This document shows, in pieces, positions 14,294 to 23,891 of a stretch of 64,000 nucleotides of DNA (position 1 is its first letter; every line of letters starts with the position of its first letter). The stretch lies in assembly GCA_028023455.1 (NCBI GenBank), contig JAQFVV010012423.1, positions 9,771,158 through 9,835,157 on the forward strand, in the 5' to 3' direction. A program made the translations under genes and the position numbers. The notes under the pieces were generated by a model. That model searched no databases and had not been told where the DNA came from. It saw nothing but the letters and a program-made list of their open reading frames with translations. The stretch comes from Epiperipatus broadwayi (Eukaryota; Onychophora; Udeonychophora; Euonychophora; Peripatidae).

Positions 14294-15263
14294 ATATAAA
14301 ACAATAATAATAATAAATATAATGGTAATTAACTATTATATATAATCTTTTAATTTGCAGAAGTACTTTTGGTTAATTCCTTAACCCTCCTCAACTGCCG
14401 TTAAATTCAAATAACATAATGGAAGCAAATGTCATCAACTCAAATCCCATGAATGTGAAATTTTAACATTAGCAGCTTGCCTACTAATTCATTTTATTTC
14501 TATTTATTAAAATTACCTTCTTAATTTTTCATTTATTATACAATCTTATAATCAACTTCAAACAATTCCTTGCCAAATATCTTGATAGTTTTTAATTTAT
14601 TACACTGGTAATGACATAATTTTTCATTATGAAACAAAAAAGACCTAAAATTTACCACATTATGCATAATTGGTAATTTTGATTTACAATTTATAAGGAT
14701 GCGTTTAATGTTTCATTTTATGTTATACATAATGTGAATAAGTTAATGAATAATTCTAAAAATCTCATACTTGTCAAGCAAAAAAGTAATATTGTTTATC
14801 AAATTTTTTGTGTTTGTATGTTATCATGTACAGGTGAATCAAGATGCAGAATTGAGAAAAGATTAAAGGAGCATGAATTGTTATACAAGTGTGTGAAAAG
14901 TAAAAATAATAGTCATTTAATGACTGCTTCAGTTTTCTTGTATGATAAAAGGACATGTAAATGTAAATTTATGTTTGATATTAAAAGTGTTAAGATTCTT
15001 CATGAAGAGAGAACGCATAATAAAAGTAAAAGTGAAGAGGCAATTTTAATAAATAGAAATAAATTGAATATAATTGACAAGTTCCTAATGTTAAAATTTG
15101 GGATTTATAAGATTTGAGTTGATACCATTTGCTTCCGTTACATTTTTTTTTAATTTATGGCACTTAAAAAGGTTTAAGGAATTAACTGAAAATACTTCTG
15201 AGGATTGAAAGACTATATATAATAGTTAATTACCATTACATTTATTATTTTTATTGTTTATAT
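14294..15263 (+). mobile_element. Penelope-like element remnant 1 with inverted terminal copies
   Basis: A plus-strand PLE fragment made mainly of its 3' part. The left 14294-14490 segment is an inverted, diverged copy of the right 15090-15263 segment: both carry the tract TGGTAATTAACTATTATATA and a GGAAGCAAATG.ATCAACTC block. Inverted partial copies at one end (pseudo-LTRs) are a hallmark of Penelope elements. Only the C-terminal coding part remains between the arms, so the insertion was severely 5' truncated. Confidence 0.7.
14734..15117 (+). pseudogene. PLE C-terminal GIY-YIG endonuclease fragment
   Basis: The 127-codon open frame matches the GIY-YIG endonuclease domain that ends PLE polyproteins. 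VYQIFCVC (residues about 21-28) corresponds to the VY-I-C-x2-C start. SCTGESRCRIEKRLKEHE (about 31-48) corresponds to the YIGET..RI.EH helix, with the tyrosine and isoleucine of the second half changed to SC-T. The end, SKSEEAILINRNKLNI, matches the usual R/K-E-A..LNR..LN tail. The reverse transcriptase part is absent and the catalytic signature is altered, so it is a non-functional fragment. It is the coding core of the PLE remnant bounded by inverted repeats, and its frame is intact only by chance. Confidence 0.7.
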
Positions 15264-15383
15264 ACATATATACAATGTTGAAATATTTTAATGTTGTGAA
15301 AATGTTATTTTTTCATATTAAAAAAATTATATATATATATATTATAACTTTTTGGGCTGTACCATGTATTATTTTTCATTAAA

Positions 15384-15424
15384 CACCGATATTTCGACGG
15401 ACTAGCATCCGCCATTATCAAGGT
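15384..15424 (-). ncRNA. hammerhead-like motif in PLE 3' region
   Basis: On the minus strand the order is TTGATAAT, a stem GGCGGA/TCCGTC with a 6-nt loop, then GAAATATC. This resembles the hammerhead core CTGATGA - stem II - GAAA with two changes in the first box. Hammerhead motifs are known from the pseudo-LTRs of Penelope-like elements, and its place just after the coding end fits. Whether it ever self-cleaved cannot be told from one copy. Confidence 0.45.
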
Positions 15425-16878
15425 TAACTTTTGAAAGAAAAACTGTTAGATCTTAGATAATAACTTGACTGTGTGCAAGATGAGAAATGAGATTCAACTT
15501 GAAGTAGTTTAGCATTCACAATATGAGGCTTATCAAAATGTTTATTTCCCTCAGTATTTTCACCTATTAAATTTAAGTTAATATTAGATAAAATGAGAGG
15601 TTTCCACATAGCTGGAATACGTTGTGCTTCATCAGCCCTATTTAAACCAGTAGGTCTCTTTAATATTTCAATTGACTCTCTCATGGTTCTTAAATCATAT
15701 TTTTCTAAATTAGCAAGTATTTTTGTATTGTCAAAATCAGGTTTGTGACCAGTTTCTAAATAATGGGAAGTAAAAACTGATGTGCTAATTTTTTGATTAA
15801 AAGCATTTCTATGTTCCTTAATTCTGACATTTATTCATCTATTAGACTGACCCACATAGCCTCTTGAGCACTGAAAACATGGAATTTCATAAACTCCTTG
15901 GTGTTCCAAAAATATTCTGTCTTTAGGTTTATACAAAAAATCACCAATTTTTTTGCCAGTAGAAAAAGTAGTCTTTATATTAAAACAAGATAGTCTTCTA
16001 CTGATTTTATCAGTAACCCCTTTAATATAAGGTAAAATTACTCTATTAAAAGAGGAATTGTCAATTCTATCCTCTTTTTTCTTTTTAGTATTAATGTTAT
16101 ATAAAGCCTTACATATGATGTTTTTATTATAATTATTAGAAAGCAGAATACTTTTTGTAAGTTCTATTTCTTGAGAAAGATATTCTTTATCAGATAAATT
16201 ATAAGCTCTAGTGAAAGGATTTTTTGCTACAGAAAAAAATTGTGCAGGATGATGATGAGAATTAAAATTAAAATATCTGTTTGTATGGGTGGATTTTCTG
16301 TAAACTGATATTGATAATGTTTCATCACATTTTCTTGCAATTAAAACATCTAGAAAAGAAAGCGATCTGTTATTTTCCACTTCCATAGTAAATTTAATAT
16401 TTGGATGCCAATTATTTATAAAAACAAGAAAAGAATTTAAAGAATCAATTCCATGAGGCCATATGACAAATGTATCATCCACATATCTAAGCCAAATAGA
16501 AGGTTTTTTAGTAGCTGCACATAATACTTGACTTTCAAAATTGTCCATGAAAAGATCAGCAATGACAGGTGACAGTGGAGATCCCATAGAAAGTCATTTA
16601 ATTTGTTTAAACATTTGAGAATTATAAACAAAAATGTATTTTCAAGGCAATGCTTTGCTAATGGAATAATAAAATTAGGTAAATCATTGTACTGAGCTAT
16701 TATACTTAATGCTTCTTCAACAGGAATATTAGTAAATATAGAAGAAACATCAAAACTAACCAATAAATCAGTTCCAGTTAGTTTTAAGTTTTTAATTATT
16801 GAAATAAAATGACTTGAATTTTTAATTCTTGATGGAATCTTGTCTGTCAATGGCTGTAAGCATTGGGTTAAATATCAA
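15424..16878 (-). pseudogene. PLE reverse transcriptase / GIY-YIG endonuclease pseudogene
   Basis: Read from 16878 downward. LLVSFDVSSIFTNIPVEEAL is RT motif A. MGSPLSPVIADLFMDN is motif B. WLRYVDDTFVIW is motif C, with the YVDD catalytic pair intact. SLSFLDVLI and YRKSTHTNRYFNF are the following motifs. GVYEIPCFQC..GYVGQSNR is the GIY-YIG start, then RIKEHRNAF and a long C-terminal helix region to about 15424. This order is diagnostic of Penelope-like elements. Breaks: a frameshift plus a TGA between motif A and motif B (about 16590-16620) and an in-frame TGA after GQSNR (about 15838). The N-terminal third of a normal PLE protein is missing. The rest is unusually well preserved, which suggests a younger insertion than PLE remnant 1. 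Confidence 0.9.
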
Positions 16879-16949
16879 GCCATAATAATCAATGAATACC
16901 TAGAAAGTTAATGCATCAAAATTCCTGTCTTGCATCATCTTATCCAATA

Positions 16950-16992
16950 TCTCCATATTATTTCTATTATATAACTTTCATCCGTGAGGGTC
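16950..16992 (-). ncRNA. decayed hammerhead motif (unit A1)
   Basis: Minus strand: CGGATGA in place of CTGATGA, a spacer of about 12 nt, GAAAT, then ATGGAGAT as the shared downstream stem I strand. Recognised mainly by its position in the repeat unit equivalent to the better copies. Confidence 0.4.
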
Positions 16993-17383
16993 ATGGATAT
17001 AAAAACACAGCACATAGACCTTTGTATTTAATGCATCCCCCCAGCAGCCACCTTTTGTCCTTTTAATTCACTATAAAGCTGTGAGCCTAAATCAAAAACC
17101 CAATATTGTTTTCAATCTAAGATAATTTGCTTATATAGTCATAGAGATCTGAACACAGTTCAGTGTCTATATTTTTGATGTCTTCAACTTTTTGATAATC
17201 ACAGTCATTGACATCCTTTATTAAATCACTATAACATCATATGGTCAACATTTCTTATGCTTAAACAATCTGATAATATGGCAGAAACTTTCTCCGTACA
17301 ATATTGCCATACAGTGCAAGCCATAATATTCAATGGATGTAACTTCAATCTTTTAAAAAACTTTTCTTAGAACAATGTAATTC

Positions 17384-17888
17384 AAAATAAATATATACAA
17401 AGTGTATGTAAAGAAAAGCTTGGTTTAATACTTTAACATCATTGTAGGATATGCATGCTTTCAATTAACTGTTAGTCATATTCATAGCAATAGTTGTCCA
17501 AAAAGCTTGACATTTATAAAAGAATAAACAAGAATGGGGATTTGCATAAAATTTGAATATAGAATGTAAATAAGTTAATTCAAATGTGACACTCCCCTGA
17601 TAAGAGATGCAACTTTTTTGGTAATTGTGTGTATGTTGTTGGCAATATATCAGGCCTATTTAACTTTACATTTAGCATCATCTTTTTCAGAGCAACCAGT
17701 GCTGGAAAATGTAAGTTCAAAGCTGAAACCATGTTTAGACTTGTATTCCAAGGAAATATATTTAACCTTAGTATTAGTCTTATCTCAATTTTATTAGTAT
17801 GTGTTACTTGAAAGCATGCTTAGCATACCATGCTGTTAAAGTATTAAACCAAGCTTTTCTTTATATACACTTTGTATGTATTTATTTT
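17384..17888. mobile_element. 505-bp element with ~100-bp terminal inverted repeats
   Basis: The left arm 17384-17485 and right arm about 17795-17888 are inverted copies; the outer 54 bp are nearly identical (AAGCTTGGTTTAATACTTTAAC and its complement), and CATGCTTTCAA recurs farther in. The 310-bp interior has no recognised coding sequence. It interrupts the hammerhead repeat dimer. A non-autonomous DNA transposon (MITE) is the simplest reading; no transposase family is assigned. Confidence 0.7.
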
Positions 17889-17950
17889 GTATTCAATGGA
17901 TACTAGACAATTAATGCTTCAAAATTCTTATATAGTACCTACTTATCCAA

Positions 17951-17995
17951 TATCTCCAGATTAGTTTATAGCTTTTGACTTTCATCAGTGAGTAA
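17951..17995 (-). ncRNA. decayed hammerhead motif (unit A2)
   Basis: Minus strand: intact CTGATGA, a 14-nt stem II region, TAAAC for GAAAC, then TAATC for TAGTC and TGGAGATATTGG. The first catalytic box is intact, the second and the cleavage triplet each differ by one base. Confidence 0.5.
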
Positions 17996-18390
17996 TCCTA
18001 GATCTGAGAGCAGTGCTCACAGATTTTCAGATCTAATGCATCCTTCAAGCAGCAACTTTTACCTTTTTAGTTAATTGTTAGAGAATTGTCTTGGAATGCA
18101 AATATTATTGTGTATTCAGTTTGGCCTCATAATCTGATAATTAACTGAAAAAGTAAAAGGTGGTTGATTGAGAGATTCATTAGATTCAAAGATCTGGATA
18201 TAGGAGCTCTTAGATTCAAAGCTACTCAATGATAAAAACCATAAGCTAGAAAGTAATCCAGGGATAGTCAATGAGCATGCACTAAATAGAGATTTTGATG
18301 TACTAATCTTTTAGCATCCATTGATTATTATAGCTTGAATTAGGTGGTAATATTGTATGGAGAAAGCATTTAATGAAAGATTGTTAATTT

Positions 18391-21300
18391 ATTATGCACA
18401 CTGATATTATTTTTAAAAATAAATTATTACTGCATTGGATAATTTTTAATATTGTTTAAATAATAAGATATTTATTTATATAGCGCTATGTTAATAAGTT
18501 GTAATTGTAAATTAGCGATCAGGCTAATGCACATGCATTTTACAGATTTTCATTTATGTATAGTTTAAAATCTATAAAGCTCATGTGAATTAGCCTGATC
18601 GCTAATTTAAAATATTGTTTAAATTAATACACTGTGCAGGCTTACACACACCTGCACATAATTGTTAAAGTAATTTATAAAGTACTATAAAAAGTCATCC
18701 TTTTAAATTATTGTAAATCGACATTTTTTCAAATAGAAATAATGTGAAATTACTACTCACATTTATTTTTATTGATTTATTGGTTAAATTGATTAAAGCA
18801 TCATAAAACAAAAAAAATGTATATATAAAGGATCGATACTAGAGAAGATACTTTTTTAATTATTATAAGTTGACAATTTTTAGAAAATAAATTATGGGAG
18901 CTTATCTCTCACACTTATTATTTTTATTTTGTATATTTAATCTATTTCTTTACTATTATGTATATATTAATATTTTAATTAATTAATGAAGGGAGGTTAA
19001 TATCTTTAAAATCAGTCAAATATCTACAACATTTTAAAAATTTACTTTCTCGCATGTGTTAATTAAATATATTTAAAAAATACTTTACTATGTATTATAC
19101 TTGAAGGAAATGGTCAAATTATATTAAATTAAATAACATTTCTCTTGCTGCATCAATGGCAATTTAATATTTGCTTTTTTAAGACTTAAATATATTTAAA
19201 CCAATATTCTAAAAAAATATTAATTTCATAATTTTTTTATATCAAATTCAGTAGTATTTCTCTTGCTGCATCCATGTTATTTTAAATTTTATTTTAACAT
19301 GTGTTAAAATATATTCAAATTGAAATCCTAAAACTTTATCAAATTCATTATTGTAACTGATTTAAATTGGCATTATTCAAATGAGAAATTAAATAATGCA
19401 ACTTAATTAATAGTTTATTTGTTAAAATATATTTACAAAAACAAATTTCACTTTGCCTTATCAAAAACTGTATTTTCGTTTTAAAAATTTTCCAACTCTG
19501 TAATTTTTTAAATCGTGTTGCTTCTTTTTTGCATTTTCATGATGTCATTGAAAACAATTACTATACAGATTTTATATTTTTATATTGCAATTAAAATTTT
19601 TTTAAAAACAATTAAGTACCATAAAGCAAACATTTATAAGCTAGTAAAATTATATACAAAAAAAAAAAAGAAAATCATGTAAGATTTATCAAGATCAGTC
19701 CAATATTTATTGAGTTATAAAGTCATAAATAAACAAACTATAAATTGATCTTACAAGTTCCAAAGTTACATGAAATAAAATTCATTTTCAGTGACTTATA
19801 AACTGTTTATTATAAACACAAAGTAGCAAAAATGATGTCTTTCTGTATAAAATATAAAAAGTAATCTAAGAAAGAATACATATTACTTTGGTATTACTTT
19901 GGTATACAATATTTCCCTGATAAAAATTAACATTTACATATAACTTTAATTCCATTATGCAGTCTTCAAATATATAAATAAAAATTTCTAAAACAGATAA
20001 ATAATGTCCAAAATGCATTTCATGTTAATCTGCAGTTGGGTCAGATTATAATCTCTTACATATCGTCTTCATCAATTGTTCATTATTTATCAATATCAAA
20101 ATTTTACAAACTGAATTACTAGTATCATACTTTTTACACTTACAACTTTGGTACTAACAAATATAAACTTTAAACCCACTTAAAGATTATTGCATGTTTT
20201 TTTAAAATAATATAAATTCATTATATCTTTAATTAATCGCTCTTTTTACGATGTGTAATATCTTTTTTAGATATATTTAAATCAAAATAATTTTCTTTAC
20301 AAAAATGTGAAAATATAAATGTAACAGACAATAATTCTTTTTACATTATGTTTTAGAAATTAATTAATTCATTTTTTCCCATAAAATGTAAATTATTATT
20401 CTTAACATCAATAGGCAACACTTTTAGCAAAATTATTTATGGAAATATGCAAACCAAATTATTAGTGGACTATATTGTTTTCAAAATTTTAGAATATTTT
20501 TTTCCCAGTAATTTCTTCATATATTAATACGGTCTTGAATTTACAAAGGGTCGTTTTTTTAAATCCATAAATTAGGCATTATAAAGGAAAACATTTTTGA
20601 AAATATAATTTATTCCTCCCATGATTCAGTTTGAGAATATTTTTTCAGTCGAATTTTATTTTGAAATGTGCAAAAAATAATTGTCAATAAAACCTACGAA
20701 AATAAAATGTATTTACGTAAAAAAAAAAAAAAAAAAAAGAATAATAATTTGGTACAGTTCTTGAAAGAAAATTTTAAATGACGAATTTTTGATAGCTATG
20801 GATGTTTTAAGTCAATATTGTTAAAAACAATTCCGTCTTCTTTTGTGCATTATGCATGTAAATAATACATATATATGTAAAACAAATTTTGAAGTTAGAA
20901 AAAAAAAATTAAAAACGTTTTAAAGAAATAAACAAACAAAAAACTCAGGTGTTAAACTAAAAATCAATTTTTTGCTGCAAGCTATGGACATTGGAATCAA
21001 CATATTGCAAGCATCATAAAAAATAAAATAAAATTCTACTTGCATAATAAAGTTTTATTATTGTGTGCCTGACACAATATATATATATATTAAAATGAAG
21101 ATTTTAGAGTTTCATGGACAACAAATATAAAATATCTATTATCTAATTCATATTGTACCAATGCTTTGGCTAAGGAATATTACTTTTAAAATGTTATGAA
21201 GCTACCTGAAATAAATCTGGAAAATAAAATTAAATATTCTTCCATTAAAAATATTTTTTAGCAAAATATAGATGGGAAGGAGATCAGCAGTAGAAAAATA

Positions 21301-22087
21301 ATGTGATACAAAAGTAACAATTGCTTTAATTAATAATTTTAAATATGTTTTCCAAGAAATGATATAAGTACCAAATACCTTATAAAAATATTTTGTTTAA
21401 TTTTGACTTTTTTTTATAAAAAGTACTATTAGAAAACTTTCATAGATTTACAGATGTAAATATTGAAATTTTTAATGAGATTTTCCAGCATATTTTTACT
21501 TTGGGTTACGGGGTGGTATGATTTAATAGATTTACTCCAGTTTCAATTGGTTGTTAATTAGATTATATTATTACATCCTAAACTCAAAATAAAAAATAAA
21601 TGGAAAATTTTACAAAAATCTTTTAATATATATATATGTATATTAGAATAAACCTCTATAATTATTACAAATAATATAAAACACTACAATACAAATCAAA
21701 CAACAAATTAATTTAAATCAAGTATTAAACAAAAAAAACAACAATCAAAATTTTACTCTTAGAAATTTGTAAAAACAAAACATTTTTGGATTATTTGAAA
21801 GCTATTGGATTTCTCATTCATCATATCTTCATTTTACAATAAACTAATCCTCCTTAATCTTTTAATTTTTATCACTTTTTATTCACTAATCATCTCAACA
21901 AAACTAGGATTAAAATTAAGTCTACATTCCTTTTCATGGCTATAAAATATAAATATATTTATTGTCAGTTTTAGATTTTTTGTACATAAATGAATGCTAC
22001 ATCATTCTACTTTCAAACTCAAATTTTATTTACATATTAGAGTGGATACAAAAGCAATCAATGATAGGATTCTGTTATCAAATTCAC
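18391..22087. other. AT-rich DNA with one MITE and minor repeats
   Basis: Besides the MITE at 18508, a TTTCTCTTGCTGCATC string occurs at about 19139 and 19257, suggesting an old tandem duplication of about 118 bp. A poly-A run follows ATTTACGT at 20718-20738. No coding signal was found. Confidence 0.5.
18508..18609. mobile_element. 102-bp MITE with 28-bp inverted repeats
   Basis: TAAATTAGCGATCAGGCTAA at the left end is matched by its complement at the right end, extending to 28 bp with one mismatch. The 46-bp interior is non-coding. TA is at each boundary, which would fit a TA-targeting family, but AT richness makes this weak. Confidence 0.75.
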
Positions 22088-22202
22088 ATTTTTCATTACA
22101 GTATATATATATAAGAGGTATGATACGCTTTTGAATGTAAATATATATCATATTTTTCATTACAGTATATATATATAAGAGGTATGATACGCTTTTGAAT
22201 GT
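22088..22202. repeat. perfect 51-bp tandem duplication, 64-bp period
   Basis: The stretch ATTTTTCATTACAGTATATA through GATACGCTTTTGAATGT occurs identically at 22088-22138 and 22152-22202. Perfect identity implies a recent duplication or a variable tandem locus. Confidence 0.9.
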
Positions 22203-22334
22203 GAAAAGTATTTACAAATTACTATTTTTATTGATTACTCTCTATTAATATCTGACAATAATTTTTCTATTTAAAATATAGCATATTTCCACATATTAAA
22301 ATATTTCAACAATATAATCTGGTAACACTTATTA

Positions 22335-22680
22335 CATTGGTTGCCAAATGTAACTGTATGAAGATTTTCTCTTTTTTTAATGCCACACAGATTTGGGAGC
22401 CATTTGTAACTGAATAAAAATGATGACCACAGGAAATGGAAGACTTTAATATAATTTGAATGAAAATATAGCCAATCATTGGTCACCATTTGTAACTGAA
22501 TAAAAATATACCTCAAAGTTGATTGCCATTGATAACTGAATAAAAATATGGGTCATACTGTATCCTTAGTCCTAGTCTAATTATTGATCATCATTTATAA
22601 CAAAATAAAAATATGAATCAAGGAAAAACAATCCTAATTTATTAACGCCTGGCATTCTAGCATCATTTATAACAGAATGA
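22335..22680. repeat. six irregularly spaced copies of a ~23-bp motif
   Basis: Copies of a motif close to CCATTTGTAACTGAATAAAA lie near 22340, 22401, 22481, 22523, 22588 and 22659, separated by 40-80 bp of unlike sequence. Later copies drift to CATTTATAACAGAAT. Another similar string lies near 30785. Each copy includes an AATAAA-type signal on the plus strand. The family and function are unknown. It is not a CRISPR array: this is animal DNA and repeats and spacers are irregular. Confidence 0.55.
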
Positions 22681-22711
22681 AATTAATAAACTAACAAAAG
22701 TGAATATCAAG

Positions 22712-22779
22712 CAATGAATAACAATGTAACACTTATTATTGTTGTTTTATTGAATTAAGTGTTACATTGTTATTCATTG
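22712..22779. repeat. perfect 24-bp inverted repeat with 20-bp loop
   Basis: CAATGAATAACAATGTAACA.. is followed after 20 bp by its exact complement. The loop sequence TTGTTGTTTTATTGAATTAA is repeated directly after the right arm, so the structure probably arose by an inverted duplication. Confidence 0.85.
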
Positions 22780-22802
22780 TTGTTTTATTGAATTAATAAT
22801 CT

Positions 22803-23743
22803 TTGTTGTAACCTCATGAATTCAAATAGTGTTTATAATGAATAGAAAACAAGGAAAATCATTATTTCAAACTACCCTAAAATATGAGCATTATTTGCAA
22901 TAGATTAAAGATAAAGCAACAAAAGAAAATATCATTATCTTATAAATAACAACTTATGCCTATTATACAATCCACTTATAATGTAATAAAAATAATAACA
23001 AAGAATTAGACAAATAAACCTTAATATTCCTTATGAGTCAATATACTGTTTATAAAAATACAAACTTATACTAAAAGTTAAACATTATTTATATGTACTT
23101 TAAATGATCAAATTTTACTGCTAAAATTTGTCTATAATGTTGCCTTCTATATATAAAATTAAAAATAATCAAATTAAAACAGAGATAAACCAGACCACGA
23201 CCACTCACTATAAATAAAAAAATTATTTAATACATCAACCTGACTTTCATTCTTTAATGAAATCTTTTCAAGATATTAAATAATTTTTTTTATTTGTAGT
23301 CAGTTGTCTGTTTCAATTTTGTTTTAAATTGATTAGTTTTAATATTTATTTTTAAATGATATAATTCATGAATAAATGCCATAATCATTTTAACCTTTGC
23401 ACTGCTGATTAATTTTATTGGCCAAATGAGGTAAAACTCTAAACTTTTAATTGGTCAATTCACAAACTCAGCCATAAAAATATATTCATCTTTTAATATT
23501 ATATTCACTTTAGTTTTGTTTGTAAAAAGTATATTAATAATTTGTCAGGTTATGAAAGTGAATGAAAGTTTTTTCAAAAATATTCAATAGTGGCAAATCT
23601 AAAATGAACATTAATCACCAACTAAAAAGTGTTGCTGATGTCAGTGATTTCTTTCACAATTTTATGGTATGGAAAAGTAAATAATTTTTACTAAAATCTT
23701 AACTATTTTTCTAAAATAATTTTATTTTTAGCATATTTTACCA
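22803..23743. other. AT-rich DNA, nothing recognised
   Basis: No coding signal found. It is the pre-insertion flank of the LINE at 23761. Confidence 0.5.
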
Positions 23744-23891
23744 AAATAATTTATAATATGATTTGAGAGTTCATTTTTAAGCGAGTTTGTGATATTTTTT
23801 CAACTTGAATGCAACCTTCAGAGTTTTGATTGGATGTTACGCTGTTGTCTAAAGTATATTCCACCGCATTGGCAATTATATTAACATTTGA

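Larger units (their letters stand above)
15264..16878 (-). mobile_element. Penelope-like element remnant 2 (minus strand), 5' truncated
   Basis: A 3' portion of a PLE on the minus strand: RT palm and fingers, GIY-YIG domain and 3' untranslated region with a hammerhead-like motif. At the high-coordinate side the coding match stops abruptly near 16878, where the hammerhead-bearing repeat of 16.9-18.4 kb begins; the fingers and N-terminal part are missing. The 3' side abuts PLE remnant 1. Confidence 0.8.
16870..18390 (-). repeat. tandem dimer of a hammerhead-bearing repeat, split by an inserted element
   Basis: Two direct copies of one AT-rich unit share TCAATG.ATAC..A..TTAATGC, TTATCCAATATCTCC, then a hammerhead-like stretch and an ATGCATCC..CAGCAGC segment (starting near 16870 and 17890). 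Without the 505-bp insert at 17384-17888 the unit length is roughly 450 bp. An inverted partial copy follows at about 18295-18390, matching 17262-17345 in reverse. This layout of tandem units plus a terminal inverted partial copy is the same as in the array at 54.4 kb. No protein is encoded. Confidence 0.6.

Noticed and set aside
22335-22680. CRISPR-like spacing of short repeats
   Set aside because: The DNA is animal nuclear, the repeats are degenerate and the spacing is irregular; kept only as an unexplained motif cluster.
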